Assembly: GCA_013042695.1 (NCBI GenBank) | Contig: JABDPQ010000358.1 | Location: 1-15,669, forward strand | DNA length: 15,669 bases | Direction: 5' to 3' | DNA from: Desulfobacterales bacterium | GTDB lineage: Bacteria > Desulfobacterota > Desulfobulbia > Desulfobulbales > Desulfocapsaceae | Program-made: the position numbers and the translations under genes | Part shown: one piece after another, positions 1-9,800 of the stretch | Layout of the letters: each line of letters opens with the position of its first letter | Position numbering within the stretch: position 1 is the first letter of the stretch | Notes under the pieces: generated by a model | What the model was told of the DNA's origin: nothing | What the model saw: the letters and a program-made list of their open reading frames with translations, nothing else | Database searches by the model: none

Positions 1-2
1 CT

Positions 3-1934
3 TCCGATACATTGACTTATACAGCCACCCTGGATGACGACTCGGCTCTGCCTGCATGGCTCAGCTTTACTGGAGCCACCAGGACATTCAGCGGCACGCC
101 TGTCAACGCCGATGTTGGTACATTCAACGTCAAGGTAACCGCAGATGACGGCACCAGCAGTGTCTTTGATATTTTTGCCATCACCGTCAATAATATCGAT
201 GACCCACCGGTAATCGGAGGGACTGATAGTGGTACGGTCAATGAGGATATCGATCCTGACAGTGACAATCTGCTGGAAGTCGCAAGTGCGCTGTCCATTT
301 CTGATGATGATGTTGGTGAGTCAAGTTTTATTGCGGAGACCATCACCGGCACCTATGGCGATCTCAATATCGATGCCCTGGGCAACTGGGACTACAGCGC
401 CGACAATACTCAAGTCACGATCCAACAGCTCGATGCAGGCCAGAGTGTCACCGACACCCTGACAGTCACAACTGCTGACGGCACTAATCATGATATTGTC
501 ATCACCATCAACGGTGCTGAAGATGCCCCGCTTGTTCAAAACAGCATACCTGACCAGACAGCCACCGAAGACGCCTCTTTTACTTTCACCTTTGCTGCCA
601 GCACCTTTAGTGATGCAGACGCTACCGACACCCTCACCTACTCGGCAACTTTAAGTGATGACTCGCCACTCCCCTCATGGCTGAGCTTTAATGGCTCGAC
701 CAGGACTTTCAGCGGCACACCTGAAGATGCAGACGTCGGCACCATCACTATTAAAGTGAGTGCGGATGATGGAGCAAGCTCGATAACGGATATTTTCACC
801 ATTACTGTTGTCAATACCAACGACACGCCGGTGGCTGTAGATGATACTAAAGTAACGACTATGAATACCTCGGTAACAACGCATAATGTCCTTGCTAATG
901 ATACATTCGGGGACGGAACTACCGATGTGAGTAGTTTCGATGCGGTGTCCAGTCTCGGCGGAACCGTTTTCTACAACGGCGACGGCACCTTCACCTATAC
1001 GCCGGCTGCAGGTTTTAGCGGCGACGATGACTTCACCTATACGATCAGCGATGTTGATGGTGAAGTGAGCACGGCAACGGTCACCGTTACGGTTAATGCG
1101 ACTGTGGTCACCATACCTGATCCTGATCCAATTGAGCCAGATCCTGACCCAGTGGATCCTGACCCTGATCCAGATACTACCGACCCGACAGATACGGCTG
1201 AAGAGACGCCAACAGAGGATCCTGAGCCTGTCGTAGTAATCGATCCTGACGATGAGGTTGCAGAACCTGCTATTGTTGAGGATGTATCCGAGGACACCAG
1301 TGAGACAGCCGCTAAAACCTTAGATAAAGACCCGAGGGATCCTGATGACGATACAGATGCGCCTGCCACGGCAGCTGACTCTGGTTCTGTACTGCAAGAT
1401 CCCGGTTTTATGACTTCAATCAATAGTGATGCAAATGTGCCCTCCGACCTTGCGGCACCACTTGCATCTGAAAATATTAGTGCCTCGATACACGAGTCTG
1501 CCCTGCTTAAGAAAATCGATATTGACTCTTCTGAGACCACAACCCTGCTATTAAAACGCTACCTCGATCAGATCAATTTCCTCAGCGAGGTGGATTACTC
1601 CAATGCAATAGAGCAGCTCAGAGATGCGCTGGATGAATTTAAGCAAGAGGCTGAAAGTGAAGATCAGTATTACCAGACAGTAATCGGCTCTGCGATTGCC
1701 GTATCAACAGGACTCTCCGTTGGTTATGTGGTCTGGTTGATTCGAGGTGGAATGCTGCTCAGTTCGGTGTTGTTCTCGATGCCTGCCTGGCATCTCGCCG
1801 ACCCCTTGCCCCTGCTTGCTGGCGGTAGAGACGATGACGAGGAAGATGGAGAAACGCTCGAGACAATCATTCGGGATAGTGTGGGCAAAAATAGCGATAA
1901 CAAAACCACCAAGGAAAAAACAGGAACATCGTAA
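3..1934 (+). CDS. Giant Ig/cadherin/VCBS-repeat surface protein, C-terminal part (5' end outside window)
   Basis: The reading frame is already open at the left edge; a TTG at 12 is internal, because the preceding codons continue the repeat. Residues are counted from that TTG. Order: end of an He_PIG-like Ig repeat (1-62, with LPAWLSF...TRTFSGTP), a VCBS-type repeat (63-172, with GTYGDLNIDALGNWDYS), a second He_PIG-like repeat (173-271, a 207-residue-period copy of the first), a tandem-95/cadherin-like repeat (272-362, with NVLANDTFGDG and GTFTYTP), an Asp/Pro/Glu linker (366-460), a helical stretch (about 498-556), and a hydrophobic segment (about 558-590) followed by PAWHLADPLPLL and an acidic/lysine-rich tail. 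The C-terminal block resembles the ends of LEPR-XLL/DUF4347 adhesins, so this is probably a paralogue of the protein starting at 10433. Predicted role: cell-surface adhesion or matrix interaction. No RTX nonapeptides are seen. The secretion route is unknown. Confidence 0.88.
   Translation, partial: SDTLTYTATLDDDSALPAWLSFTGATRTFSGTPVNADVGTFNVKVTADDGTSSVFDIFAITVNNIDDPPVIGGTDSGTVNEDIDPDSDNLLEVASALSISDDDVGESSFIAETITGTYGDLNIDALGNWDYSADNTQVTIQQLDAGQSVTDTLTVTTADGTNHDIVITINGAEDAPLVQNSIPDQTATEDASFTFTFAASTFSDADATDTLTYSATLSDDSPLPSWLSFNGSTRTFSGTPEDADVGTITIKVSADDGASSITDIFTITVVNTNDTPVAVDDTKVTTMNTSVTTHNVLANDTFGDGTTDVSSFDAVSSLGGTVFYNGDGTFTYTPAAGFSGDDDFTYTISDVDGEVSTATVTVTVNATVVTIPDPDPIEPDPDPVDPDPDPDTTDPTDTAEETPTEDPEPVVVIDPDDEVAEPAIVEDVSEDTSETAAKTLDKDPRDPDDDTDAPATAADSGSVLQDPGFMTSINSDANVPSDLAAPLASENISASIHESALLKKIDIDSSETTTLLLKRYLDQINFLSEVDYSNAIEQLRDALDEFKQEAESEDQYYQTVIGSAIAVSTGLSVGYVVWLIRGGMLLSSVLFSMPAWHLADPLPLLAGGRDDDEEDGETLETIIRDSVGKNSDNKTTKEKTGTS
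1113..1184 (+). repeat. Asp-Pro dipeptide repeat tract within the giant protein
   Basis: Near-tandem gat-cct/gac-cct codons encode a run of Asp-Pro pairs (residues about 368-391, IPDPDPIEPDPDP and onward). It opens a roughly 95-residue Pro/Asp/Glu/Thr-rich linker that separates the folded repeats from the C-terminal helical and membrane region. Such tracts usually form stiff extended spacers. The alternating gatcct units could also slip during replication. Confidence 0.8.
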
Positions 1935-1969
1935 CTCATATGATTCATGTTATTTTTTTATTACTTAAA

Positions 1970-1994
1970 TTTTGTGCTGACACTATTTTGTGCT
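1970..1994 (+). promoter_or_regulatory. 9-bp direct repeat in the 85-bp gap before the kinase gene; weak promoter candidate
   Basis: TTTTGTGCT occurs at 1970-1978 and again at 1986-1994, a 16-bp period. CTGACA at 1977-1982 has five of six bases of a -35 hexamer. The only partner at 17 bp is TTTAGT (2000-2005), which would start transcription on the ribosome-binding site. A TTGTGC/TGC-TACCCT pairing is equally weak. No terminator hairpin is visible after the upstream gene, so read-through from it is possible. The repeat may be an operator or chance. Confidence 0.25.
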
Positions 1995-2006
1995 ACCCTT
2001 TTAGTC

Positions 2007-2012
2007 AGGAGG
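2007..2012 (+). promoter_or_regulatory. Strong Shine-Dalgarno site deciding the GTG start
   Basis: A perfect AGGAGG lies seven bases before GTG at 2020. This fixes the kinase start at the GTG. The resulting N-terminus, with a membrane segment beginning at about residue 7, matches the start of the paralogous protein at 6851. Confidence 0.85.
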
Positions 2013-2019
2013 AAATTTC

Positions 2020-5000
2020 GTGAGCACTAAATTCCGTGTTGTCCTCGGACTGGCGGGGATCACCATCAGCCTCATCATGGTAGCCACCTATTTGGGCATC
2101 ATTCCAGATAGGGATGGAGCGGTGCGCGCTGGGCGAACCAGTCTGGCTGAAACTATTGCCGTTCACAGCACTGCCATGGTTTCACAAAAAGATCTCAAGA
2201 AGTTAAACGACGACTTTATCATTCTCTCAGAAAGAAACAATGACCTCCTTTCTCTTGGTTTGCGTCGTGAAGATGGACAAACCATCTCAACGACCCCGGG
2301 TCATCTGGAAAACTGGCAGGAAATGGAGGGAAGATTTTCAAAAGATTCTCAGATCCGAGTTCCTATCTTTGACGGTAAAACCAAGTGGGGTATTCTCGAG
2401 CTGCGATTCGCTGCAATCAATCAGCCTGGAATTATCGGTGCCTTAGCCAATCCGGCAATTAAAATTTTGATCTTCATGGGAGCTGGATGTTTCTTGATCT
2501 TTTATTTTTACCTTGGCAGAGTGCTGAGCCTTCTCGATCCATCAAAAGCTGTCCCCGCAAGAGTTCGGGCAGCGCTCGATACCATGGCAGAAGGCTTGCT
2601 GGTGCTTGACCAGAAAGAGCATATCGTTCTCGCCAATCTGGCTTTTGCGACGATGCTTGGGAAAACCTCCGATGACCTTGTTGGCATCAAGGCAGGTGCT
2701 CTTCCCTGGCTGGACGCCAATGGCAAGCAAATAGAGAAAGACCAACGGCCATGGGTCAAGGCACTTAAGCAGGGTGTCGTTCTCAGAAACCAATCCATTC
2801 ATATCACGCTGCCGGACCAAAAACAGCTCATTTTCAATACCAGTTGTTCTCCCGTGCTTGGAGACGGCAAGAAACACGCCGGCGTTCTTGTTAGTTTTGA
2901 TGATATTACGCCGCTGGAAGAAAAAAAGATTGAACTGCGTAAATCAAAAGAGGAAGCGGAGTCAGCAAACCAAGCCAAGAGTGCGTTCCTGGCCAACATG
3001 AGCCATGAAATTCGCACTCCGATGAATGCTATTCTTGGGTTCACCGAAATTCTCAAACGCGGATATGTAAAAAACGAGCATGACTCTCTGAGGTACCTCA
3101 ACATCATCAATGCCAGTGGTAAAAACCTTCTTGAGCTGATCAACGACATCCTCGATCTATCAAAAGTTGAGTCGGGTCACATGGAAATAGAGACGGCCCG
3201 CGTTGAACCTGATCGAATTATTGCCGAAGTTCTGCAAATCATTGGTGTAAAAGCTCAGGAAAAAGCACTTGACCTGCAGTTTAAGGCAGACGGGCCGCAA
3301 CCTCAAACCATTGAGACCGACCCAGTCCGGCTGCGACAGATCATCTTCAACCTGAGCGGAAACGCGGTCAAGTTTACCGATTCCGGCAAGGTTACCGTGT
3401 CCAGTCGATTAGAAAACGACTCAGCCAGTCCACACCTCATCATCACGGTGGAAGACAGCGGTATCGGCATAGAACAGGATAAGCTCGATTTGATTTTCGA
3501 CCCCTTTGTGCAGGCGGATGCCAAGACGACACGACGGTTCGGCGGCACCGGTCTCGGCCTTGCCATCAGCCGCAAGTTCGCCAGAGCTTTAGATGGTGAC
3601 ATTACTGTCACGAGCGAGCTCGGCACTGGCAGCTGCTTCATCGTTCGCATACCAACCGGTAGTTTAGTGGGTATCACTCTTCTTGAACCAGATGTTGTCA
3701 TGGCCAGCCAGCAGCATATAAGTGAAACGCAGCAATCACATTGGCAATTTCCTGAAAGTCGTGTTCTGGTCGTTGATGATGGAGCAGAAAACCGGGAACT
3801 GGTCAAATTCCTGCTCGAGGAGGCGGGCCTCACCGTCGATCAAGCCGATAATGGACAAATTGGTTTGACTAAGGCGCTTGCGGGCGATTACGAGGCCATT
3901 TTAATGGATGTCCAGATGCCGGTCATGGACGGTTTCACTGCCACAAAACTGCTGCGTGACAAAGGTGTAATTAAACCCATCATTGCCATGACCGCAAATG
4001 CCATGAAAGGTTTCGAGCAGCAATGTCTGGATGCGGGCTATTCAGCCTATCTCTCAAAACCCATAGAAGTTGACGGTTTTATGAACTATATGGCAGAACT
4101 CCTCGGCGGCAGGATGGTCGAGGCGGATGATGATCCTTGCTCTGAATCTGCTGAAATACTTGCCGATGATGCAGGGTGTGCACCAGTGGTTGCGGCAACG
4201 CCGATCATTTCCACTTTGCCTATGACAAACAAGAAACTGCGTCATCTTGTCGGACGATTTATCAATCGTCTCCAGGAGCAGCTTCAGGCCATGGACAAGA
4301 CGGCAGACGAGGACAATATGACAGAACTTGCTGCGCTTGCACATTGGCTCAAAGGCGCTGGGGGTACTGTCGGCTTTGATGAATTCACCAAACCTGCTGC
4401 TTCGCTGGAAGCAGCTGCCAAAAAAGCAGACAAGCAGGAAATTGCCCAGATATGTGCCGATCTGCACGCGCTGGCAGACAGAATTGTAACCCCTGAAGAC
4501 ACCCCTGAGTCAATTCCTGATGGCAATGAATCAGCTGTTGAAACCGAATTCATCGTTGAGGAATCTTCTGAGCCCGAACCGCAGCCCATTATTTCTGGTC
4601 CAATCGTTTCGCGACTTGCCGAACAACCGAAATTTCACCGTCTGATTAACCAATTTGTTCAAAAACTTGAAGATCAGATGGTGATAATGGAAAAATCATG
4701 GCAAGGCCGAGATATGGCTGAGCTGGCGAATTTTGCCCATTGGCTTAAAGGCTCAGCCGGCACATTGGGGTTTGACCAATTTACAGACCCCGCTGCAAGG
4801 CTTGAAACCTCTATTAATTCAAACATGATGGACGAGGTTGGACAAACGGTGGCGCATCTGCGCACTATGGCTGATGCAGTGGTACCCGCAGCCCCAGAAA
4901 AGGATATTAAAAGGCAACTACCCCAACAGGAAAAACCGTTACCAGAGAATGTCCAGGCCCATTTTTCAGATGACGACCTGCAGAGTTTTAGTGAAGACTA

Positions 5001-5049
5001 TTTTGAACAGATTGACTCAGAAATACACAGCCAGTTACATACACAATGA
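2020..5049 (+). CDS. Membrane hybrid histidine kinase with REC and two Hpt domains
   Basis: 1009 residues. A membrane segment (about 7-27), a periplasmic domain (about 30-145, with HLENW and IRVPIFDGKTKWGILEL), and a second membrane segment (about 146-168) are followed by a PAS domain (about 182-300) and HisKA with SHEIRTPMNAILGF, phosphorylatable His329. The HATPase carries the N-box (N444, N448), DSGIGI (479-484) and GGTGLGL (508-514). The REC domain (about 580-695) has D586/D587, phospho-acceptor D630, T658 and K680. Two homologous Hpt domains follow (about 735-822, His775; about 865-952, His907), both with AHWLKG. All catalytic residues for a His-Asp-His relay are present. The C-terminal 55 residues are acidic and unassigned. 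The gene starts an apparent operon: the REC-GGDEF-EAL gene begins 19 bp downstream and is the obvious candidate receiver. The sensor half (1-300) is homologous to that of the protein at 6851. The signal is unknown. Confidence 0.95.
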   Translation: MSTKFRVVLGLAGITISLIMVATYLGIIPDRDGAVRAGRTSLAETIAVHSTAMVSQKDLKKLNDDFIILSERNNDLLSLGLRREDGQTISTTPGHLENWQEMEGRFSKDSQIRVPIFDGKTKWGILELRFAAINQPGIIGALANPAIKILIFMGAGCFLIFYFYLGRVLSLLDPSKAVPARVRAALDTMAEGLLVLDQKEHIVLANLAFATMLGKTSDDLVGIKAGALPWLDANGKQIEKDQRPWVKALKQGVVLRNQSIHITLPDQKQLIFNTSCSPVLGDGKKHAGVLVSFDDITPLEEKKIELRKSKEEAESANQAKSAFLANMSHEIRTPMNAILGFTEILKRGYVKNEHDSLRYLNIINASGKNLLELINDILDLSKVESGHMEIETARVEPDRIIAEVLQIIGVKAQEKALDLQFKADGPQPQTIETDPVRLRQIIFNLSGNAVKFTDSGKVTVSSRLENDSASPHLIITVEDSGIGIEQDKLDLIFDPFVQADAKTTRRFGGTGLGLAISRKFARALDGDITVTSELGTGSCFIVRIPTGSLVGITLLEPDVVMASQQHISETQQSHWQFPESRVLVVDDGAENRELVKFLLEEAGLTVDQADNGQIGLTKALAGDYEAILMDVQMPVMDGFTATKLLRDKGVIKPIIAMTANAMKGFEQQCLDAGYSAYLSKPIEVDGFMNYMAELLGGRMVEADDDPCSESAEILADDAGCAPVVAATPIISTLPMTNKKLRHLVGRFINRLQEQLQAMDKTADEDNMTELAALAHWLKGAGGTVGFDEFTKPAASLEAAAKKADKQEIAQICADLHALADRIVTPEDTPESIPDGNESAVETEFIVEESSEPEPQPIISGPIVSRLAEQPKFHRLINQFVQKLEDQMVIMEKSWQGRDMAELANFAHWLKGSAGTLGFDQFTDPAARLETSINSNMMDEVGQTVAHLRTMADAVVPAAPEKDIKRQLPQQEKPLPENVQAHFSDDDLQSFSEDYFEQIDSEIHSQLHTQ

Positions 5050-5068
5050 TTGAGGACAAGGCTAACAA

Positions 5069-6814
5069 ATGAAATCCCAAAACAGCAAACCAAAAGATGC
5101 AACCATCATGATGATCGATGATGAAATGATCACCATGGAGATTGTACAGACCTATCTCGAAGATGACGGTTATTGTAATTTCTATCTCGAAGATAGTTCC
5201 GTTCAGGCAATTGAGAGTCTCGAGAAGGTCATGCCGGATATCCTGCTGCTTGACTTGGTGATGCCAATTGCATCTGGTTTTGATGTCCTTTCTTTGGTGA
5301 GAAAGCATGAGAAATTCGAGCATCTGCCAGTGGTCATTCTGACTTCATCGACAGAAACCTCCAGTAAATTGCGGGCCCTTGACCTTGGAGCCACAGACTT
5401 TCTGGCCAAACCGGTGGATCCGAGTGAACTGCGTTTGCGGGTGCGCAATACACTCGCGGCAAAGGCCTACACAGACCAGCTTGCCTATTTTGACCCACTG
5501 ACAAATCTCCCTAATCGTTTGATGTTTCATGAAAATTTTGATTGGGCAGTGAGAAAAGCAGCACGATATAAAGAAAAGATGGCATTGTTAAATATTGCCT
5601 TGGATGACTTTGGCCGTATTAACGCCTCCGTTGGCCTGCAAGGCGGAGATGATGTACTTGTCCAAACTGCCCAAAGAATTGAGAGTACAGTCAGGCAAAC
5701 TGACATTATTGGCCATTCACCATTGAGCGAAAACGTTTCCCTCAACTTATTCCGCACCGAAGGAGGTGCTTTCCTGCTGGTATTAGAACGGCTCGAAGAT
5801 TCTTCAGCCACAGCGATCATCGCCCAACGAATCCTGAAAGAAATCAAGCAGCCGCTTAAAATAGGAGATTCAGAACTACACCTTACCGCAAGCATCGGCA
5901 TCGCCACCTACCCGGACGAAGGAAAAGATAGCCTGACACTTCAACGCTTGGCAAACAACGCCAGGGAATACGTCAAGAAAAAAGGCGGAAATAATTTTCA
6001 ATTTTCCTCTCACGAAATTAATTCCATGTACGAAAGGCGTCTTAACCTGGAGATCGGCCTGCGCAATGCCTTACGAAAAAATGAATTCATTCTGCACTAC
6101 CAGCCTAAAGTCGACACCCTGACTGGCAACATCCGGGGGGTTGAAGCGCTGGTGCGATGGAACAGGGATGGTGCCGGCCTGGTGCCGCCAAACGAATTCA
6201 TTCCTCTGGCTGAAGAAACCGGGCTCATCATTCCCCTTGGTAACTGGGTACTCCAGGAAGCCTGTAAGCAGCTTGCAATGTGGCAGCGATCAGGTGGTCT
6301 TGAAATCGAAATGAGTGTCAACTTGTCTACCAGGCAGTTCCAGGACAGAAATTTTTATGATGTAACAAGACAAATCATCGAGAAAAGCGGTATTAGCCCC
6401 CAGCAATTAACACTTGAATTTACCGAGAGCCTTTTTCTTGATGATATTGAATGGAAAATAAAGCAGTTAGAGGAATTAAGAAAGCTTGGCATCAAATTAT
6501 CCATTGATGATTTCGGCACTGGATTTTCATCGCTGAGTTATCTGCGGAGATTACCGGTGAACGAGTTAAAGATCGACAGGTCATTTATCATGAATGTACC
6601 TGACAAGCAGAACAGCTGCGCCATTGTCTCATCAGTGATCTATCTGGCTCGACAGCTAGGTCTGAAAACTATTGCCGAAGGAGTTGAAACGGAAGAGCAG
6701 CGGCATTTCCTGGAAGAGCAGCAGTGCCACGAAATTCAAGGATTTTATTTCAGTCGGCCGCTGCCTGCAGATAAATTGTACGATCAATACTTACGTCTGA
6801 AAAAATTGGCATAA
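5069..6814 (+). CDS. Response regulator REC-GGDEF(degenerate)-EAL, predicted c-di-GMP phosphodiesterase
   Basis: 581 residues, cytoplasmic, no membrane segment. REC domain (about 10-128): acidic pair D17/D18, phospho-acceptor D62 in LLLDLVMP, T92, and K114 in LAKP. GGDEF-like domain (about 138-312): starts FDPLTNLPNRLMF, but the active-site motif reads EGGAF (231-235) and about 11 residues are inserted between RQTD and this motif, so cyclase activity is unlikely. A regulatory, nucleotide-sensing role is possible. EAL domain (about 322-575): E359 (VEALVRW), N418, E450, D480/D481 (IDDFGTGFSS), K501, E537 (AEGVE) and Q557 are all present, predicting hydrolysis of c-di-GMP to pGpG. The ATG lies 19 bp after the kinase stop, with AAGG (5058-5061) seven bases upstream; the two are very likely co-transcribed. 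The REC is the expected target of the kinase's Hpt domains. GGDEF and EAL are homologous to the C-terminal half of the next protein. Confidence 0.94.
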   Translation: MKSQNSKPKDATIMMIDDEMITMEIVQTYLEDDGYCNFYLEDSSVQAIESLEKVMPDILLLDLVMPIASGFDVLSLVRKHEKFEHLPVVILTSSTETSSKLRALDLGATDFLAKPVDPSELRLRVRNTLAAKAYTDQLAYFDPLTNLPNRLMFHENFDWAVRKAARYKEKMALLNIALDDFGRINASVGLQGGDDVLVQTAQRIESTVRQTDIIGHSPLSENVSLNLFRTEGGAFLLVLERLEDSSATAIIAQRILKEIKQPLKIGDSELHLTASIGIATYPDEGKDSLTLQRLANNAREYVKKKGGNNFQFSSHEINSMYERRLNLEIGLRNALRKNEFILHYQPKVDTLTGNIRGVEALVRWNRDGAGLVPPNEFIPLAEETGLIIPLGNWVLQEACKQLAMWQRSGGLEIEMSVNLSTRQFQDRNFYDVTRQIIEKSGISPQQLTLEFTESLFLDDIEWKIKQLEELRKLGIKLSIDDFGTGFSSLSYLRRLPVNELKIDRSFIMNVPDKQNSCAIVSSVIYLARQLGLKTIAEGVETEEQRHFLEEQQCHEIQGFYFSRPLPADKLYDQYLRLKKLA

Positions 6815-6850
6815 CAACGCTGTATCAATAACTAACAGAAATAAACTTAT

Positions 6851-9800
6851 ATGCGCATAACTCCGGCGACACGAATCAGCTTTGGCCTGGTTGCTTTAAC
6901 GATCAGCCTGCTTCTTCTCGGCAAAATGCTCGGTATTGCACCTGATCGAACCAGTACCATTGTTGAATCTCGAAAAACGCTCTCTGAAGCATTGGCAATC
7001 CAGTTCTCCGCTGCAGCTCAACGGGGTGATTTTCCACTGATCAGAGAAACACTGGAGTCAATGGTTGAGAGGGATAGCGAGATTACATCAGCTGCCGTTC
7101 GAGACCTGCATGGCGAGCTGCTTGCCGAAGCAGGCAATCACCTGGCTAACTGGCAACCGCCCGCCAATGGAAAATCGACGCCGACTCATGTACAGATCCC
7201 CATATTTCGCGGCCAGGAGCTCTGGGCGACGGTTGAAATCAGTTTTCCACCATTGTGGGTTAACAACCTTGTTAAAAGCTTTAAAAACTCCTATCTCAGC
7301 CTTATCTTGTTCATTTCCTTTACAGGATTTGCCGGATATTTTCTGCTGATCAAAAAAACGTTGCGCGAACTTGATCCCTCTTCAGTTATTCCTGGCAGGG
7401 TTCAAGCGGCTTTCGATGTCTTAAAAGAAGGCGTTTTGATCCTTGATGAAAAAGAGCACGTCGTTCTTGCCAATCAAGCTTTTTCTGAGTTGATTGACAA
7501 ACCCGCTGCCGATCTCATCGGTTTTAAGGGCTCGGAGCTTGGCTGGAAAGGTTTCAACACTCCTTTCCAAAAAGAAAAGTTGCCATGGATGGAAGTGCTG
7601 AACGGGGCAACAACGAGTACTGGCGTTCGCCTGATCCTAGATCGGCCAAATAGTGCTGATCCGACATTAATAGCCAATGCTGCACCGGTTCTTGACGGAA
7701 AAGGCAAACGTCGGGGCGTATTGGTGACACTTGACAATATCACCGACGTTGAAATGAAGAACCGTGAACTCAGCCAGGTTGTCAACAAATTGCAGATGAC
7801 CACGGACGATGTTCAGACCAAAAATAAAGAGCTGGAGTTCCTGGCCACTCATGATCCTCTTACCCTGCTGCTCAATCGTCGAGCCCTGAACCAGAAATTC
7901 GAAAAAGCTTTCCTGGATGCACAAGTGACTGAAGGCGAATTAGCATGTGTCATGTGCGATATAGATCACTTCAAGGCAGTAAATGACCGTTACGGCCATG
8001 CCACCGGTGACAAGGTGATCAAAATGGTTGCCGGTCTGCTGCAAAAGAATTTCCGGGAGCACGATCTGGTCGGTCGTTACGGTGGAGAGGAGTTTTGCAT
8101 CGTTTTGCCGAACATCGACCTGAAAATGGCCTCAGAAATCAGTAATCGTATTCGCCAGGCCATCAAGCAAGACACGTCATCCGGGGTTCAGGTAACCATC
8201 AGTTTTGGCATATCAGCATTGACTTCAAATGTCCATAATTCAAGTGAGCTGGCAAACCAGGCAGATAAGGCGCTCTATATCGCCAAGGAGAGCGGCAGAA
8301 ACCGTGTCGTCTGCTGGGGTGACGATGAAGTGCAGGAGTTTGCCTCCTCCGTTGCGACAGCCCCGGTTTCCCTGCCTACATTGGTAAAATCCAGCGATGA
8401 CGTCAGATTGTCAGCTGAGGCTACCGGGCAACAAGAGCTGAGCGAAAACACAGATGAGGTGCAGCGTCTCAACCTGCGCTTGAGAGAACTCGAGGAATTG
8501 GCGGAAAAACGTTCGCAAGAGCTGGAGCATTATACGGCCTACGACGTCGAAACCGGCCTGCCAACCAGAACCCTCTTTCATGATCGTGTTTCACAGGCAC
8601 TGATGCGGGGGCGGCGGTACGAGAATATCGTTGCCGTTCTTTCTATTTCCGTCGATGCCGTGCAGCGAATCAGCGAAACCCTTGGCCATGAAGCTGGCGA
8701 ATGGCTGTTTAAAGAAATTGGCAAACGGTTAACAAAGGTCATCAGATCAATGGATACCGTGGCCAAATTGCCTGCAACCTCCTTGACACCGACTGTGTCA
8801 CGACTTGGTCAAGAAGACTTCGGTGTCCTGCTTACCGATATTGAGGAGGTGAATGCAATTACCTGGATCGTCAAGCGCATTCTCAATTCACTTGAAAAGG
8901 CTTTCGATCTTGATGGCAACGAAATTTACACAACCACAAACATCGGGATATCCATCTATCCTCATGATGGCGAATCACCAGAAGAGCTGGAGAGAAATGC
9001 CGCGGCTGCAAAGAGCCATTCTAAAAAACATTTGGGAGCAAATCAGTACTATTTTTATTCAGATGCCATTCATGCAGCATCCATTAAACATCTGCAGGTG
9101 GAGAATCAGCTGCGCAGGGCAATTAAAGACGACGAATTTCTGCTCCACTATCAACCCAAAATCAACACCTCAACAGGAGAAATTGTTGGTGTCGAGGCAC
9201 TCATTCGCTGGGACAATCCGAAAAGCGGCCTGGTGGCGCCGTATGAATTTATTCCGATCGCCGAATATTCCGGACTCATCACTCAAATAGGAGACTGGGT
9301 CCTGTCTACGGCCTGCAGGCAGGTTCGAACCTGGCTTGATATGGGAATAACTCATTGCACCGTCGCAGTTAATTTTTCCAACAAACAGTTCCGTCAAAAA
9401 AACCTTTCTTCTCGAATCAGTAACCTTCTCAAAGAGAACAGACTCAATCCAGAACATCTTGTGGTTGAAGTTACCGAAAACTCAATGATGGAGAATATTG
9501 ACAGTTCCTTGAAAATCCTCCATGAGATTCGAGAGATGGGTATCAACATTGCCCTTGATGACTTCGGCACGGGCTACTCATCTCTTAGCTACCTGAAAAA
9601 CTTCCCGGTCAGTTATGTAAAAATCGACCGCTCTTTCATTGCCGACATCGAAACAAATGATCGAGATGCAACCATGGTGAAATCGATCATCAACATGGCG
9701 CATGGTATGGACTTGAAGGTCACCGCGGAAGGCGTTGAGAACGAAACTCAGGTTTCTATGCTCTACGATTTCGGTTGCGATGAGATGCAGGGCTTCCTCT

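Noticed and set aside
1037..1540. 167-residue open frame on the minus strand
   Set aside because: It lies antisense to the Asp/Pro-rich and repeat part of the giant protein; its Ser/Gly-rich translation is the mirror of gat/gac/cct codons and has no start-site support.
1..1934. The two giant proteins being pieces of one broken gene
   Set aside because: The left fragment has a complete C-terminal anchor and stop, the right one a complete LEPR/DUF4347 start with an in-frame upstream stop, and 8.5 kb of intact operon separates them.
3303..3833. 176-residue open frame on the minus strand
   Set aside because: It is antisense to the HATPase/REC region of the kinase, whose catalytic motifs are all in frame on the + strand.
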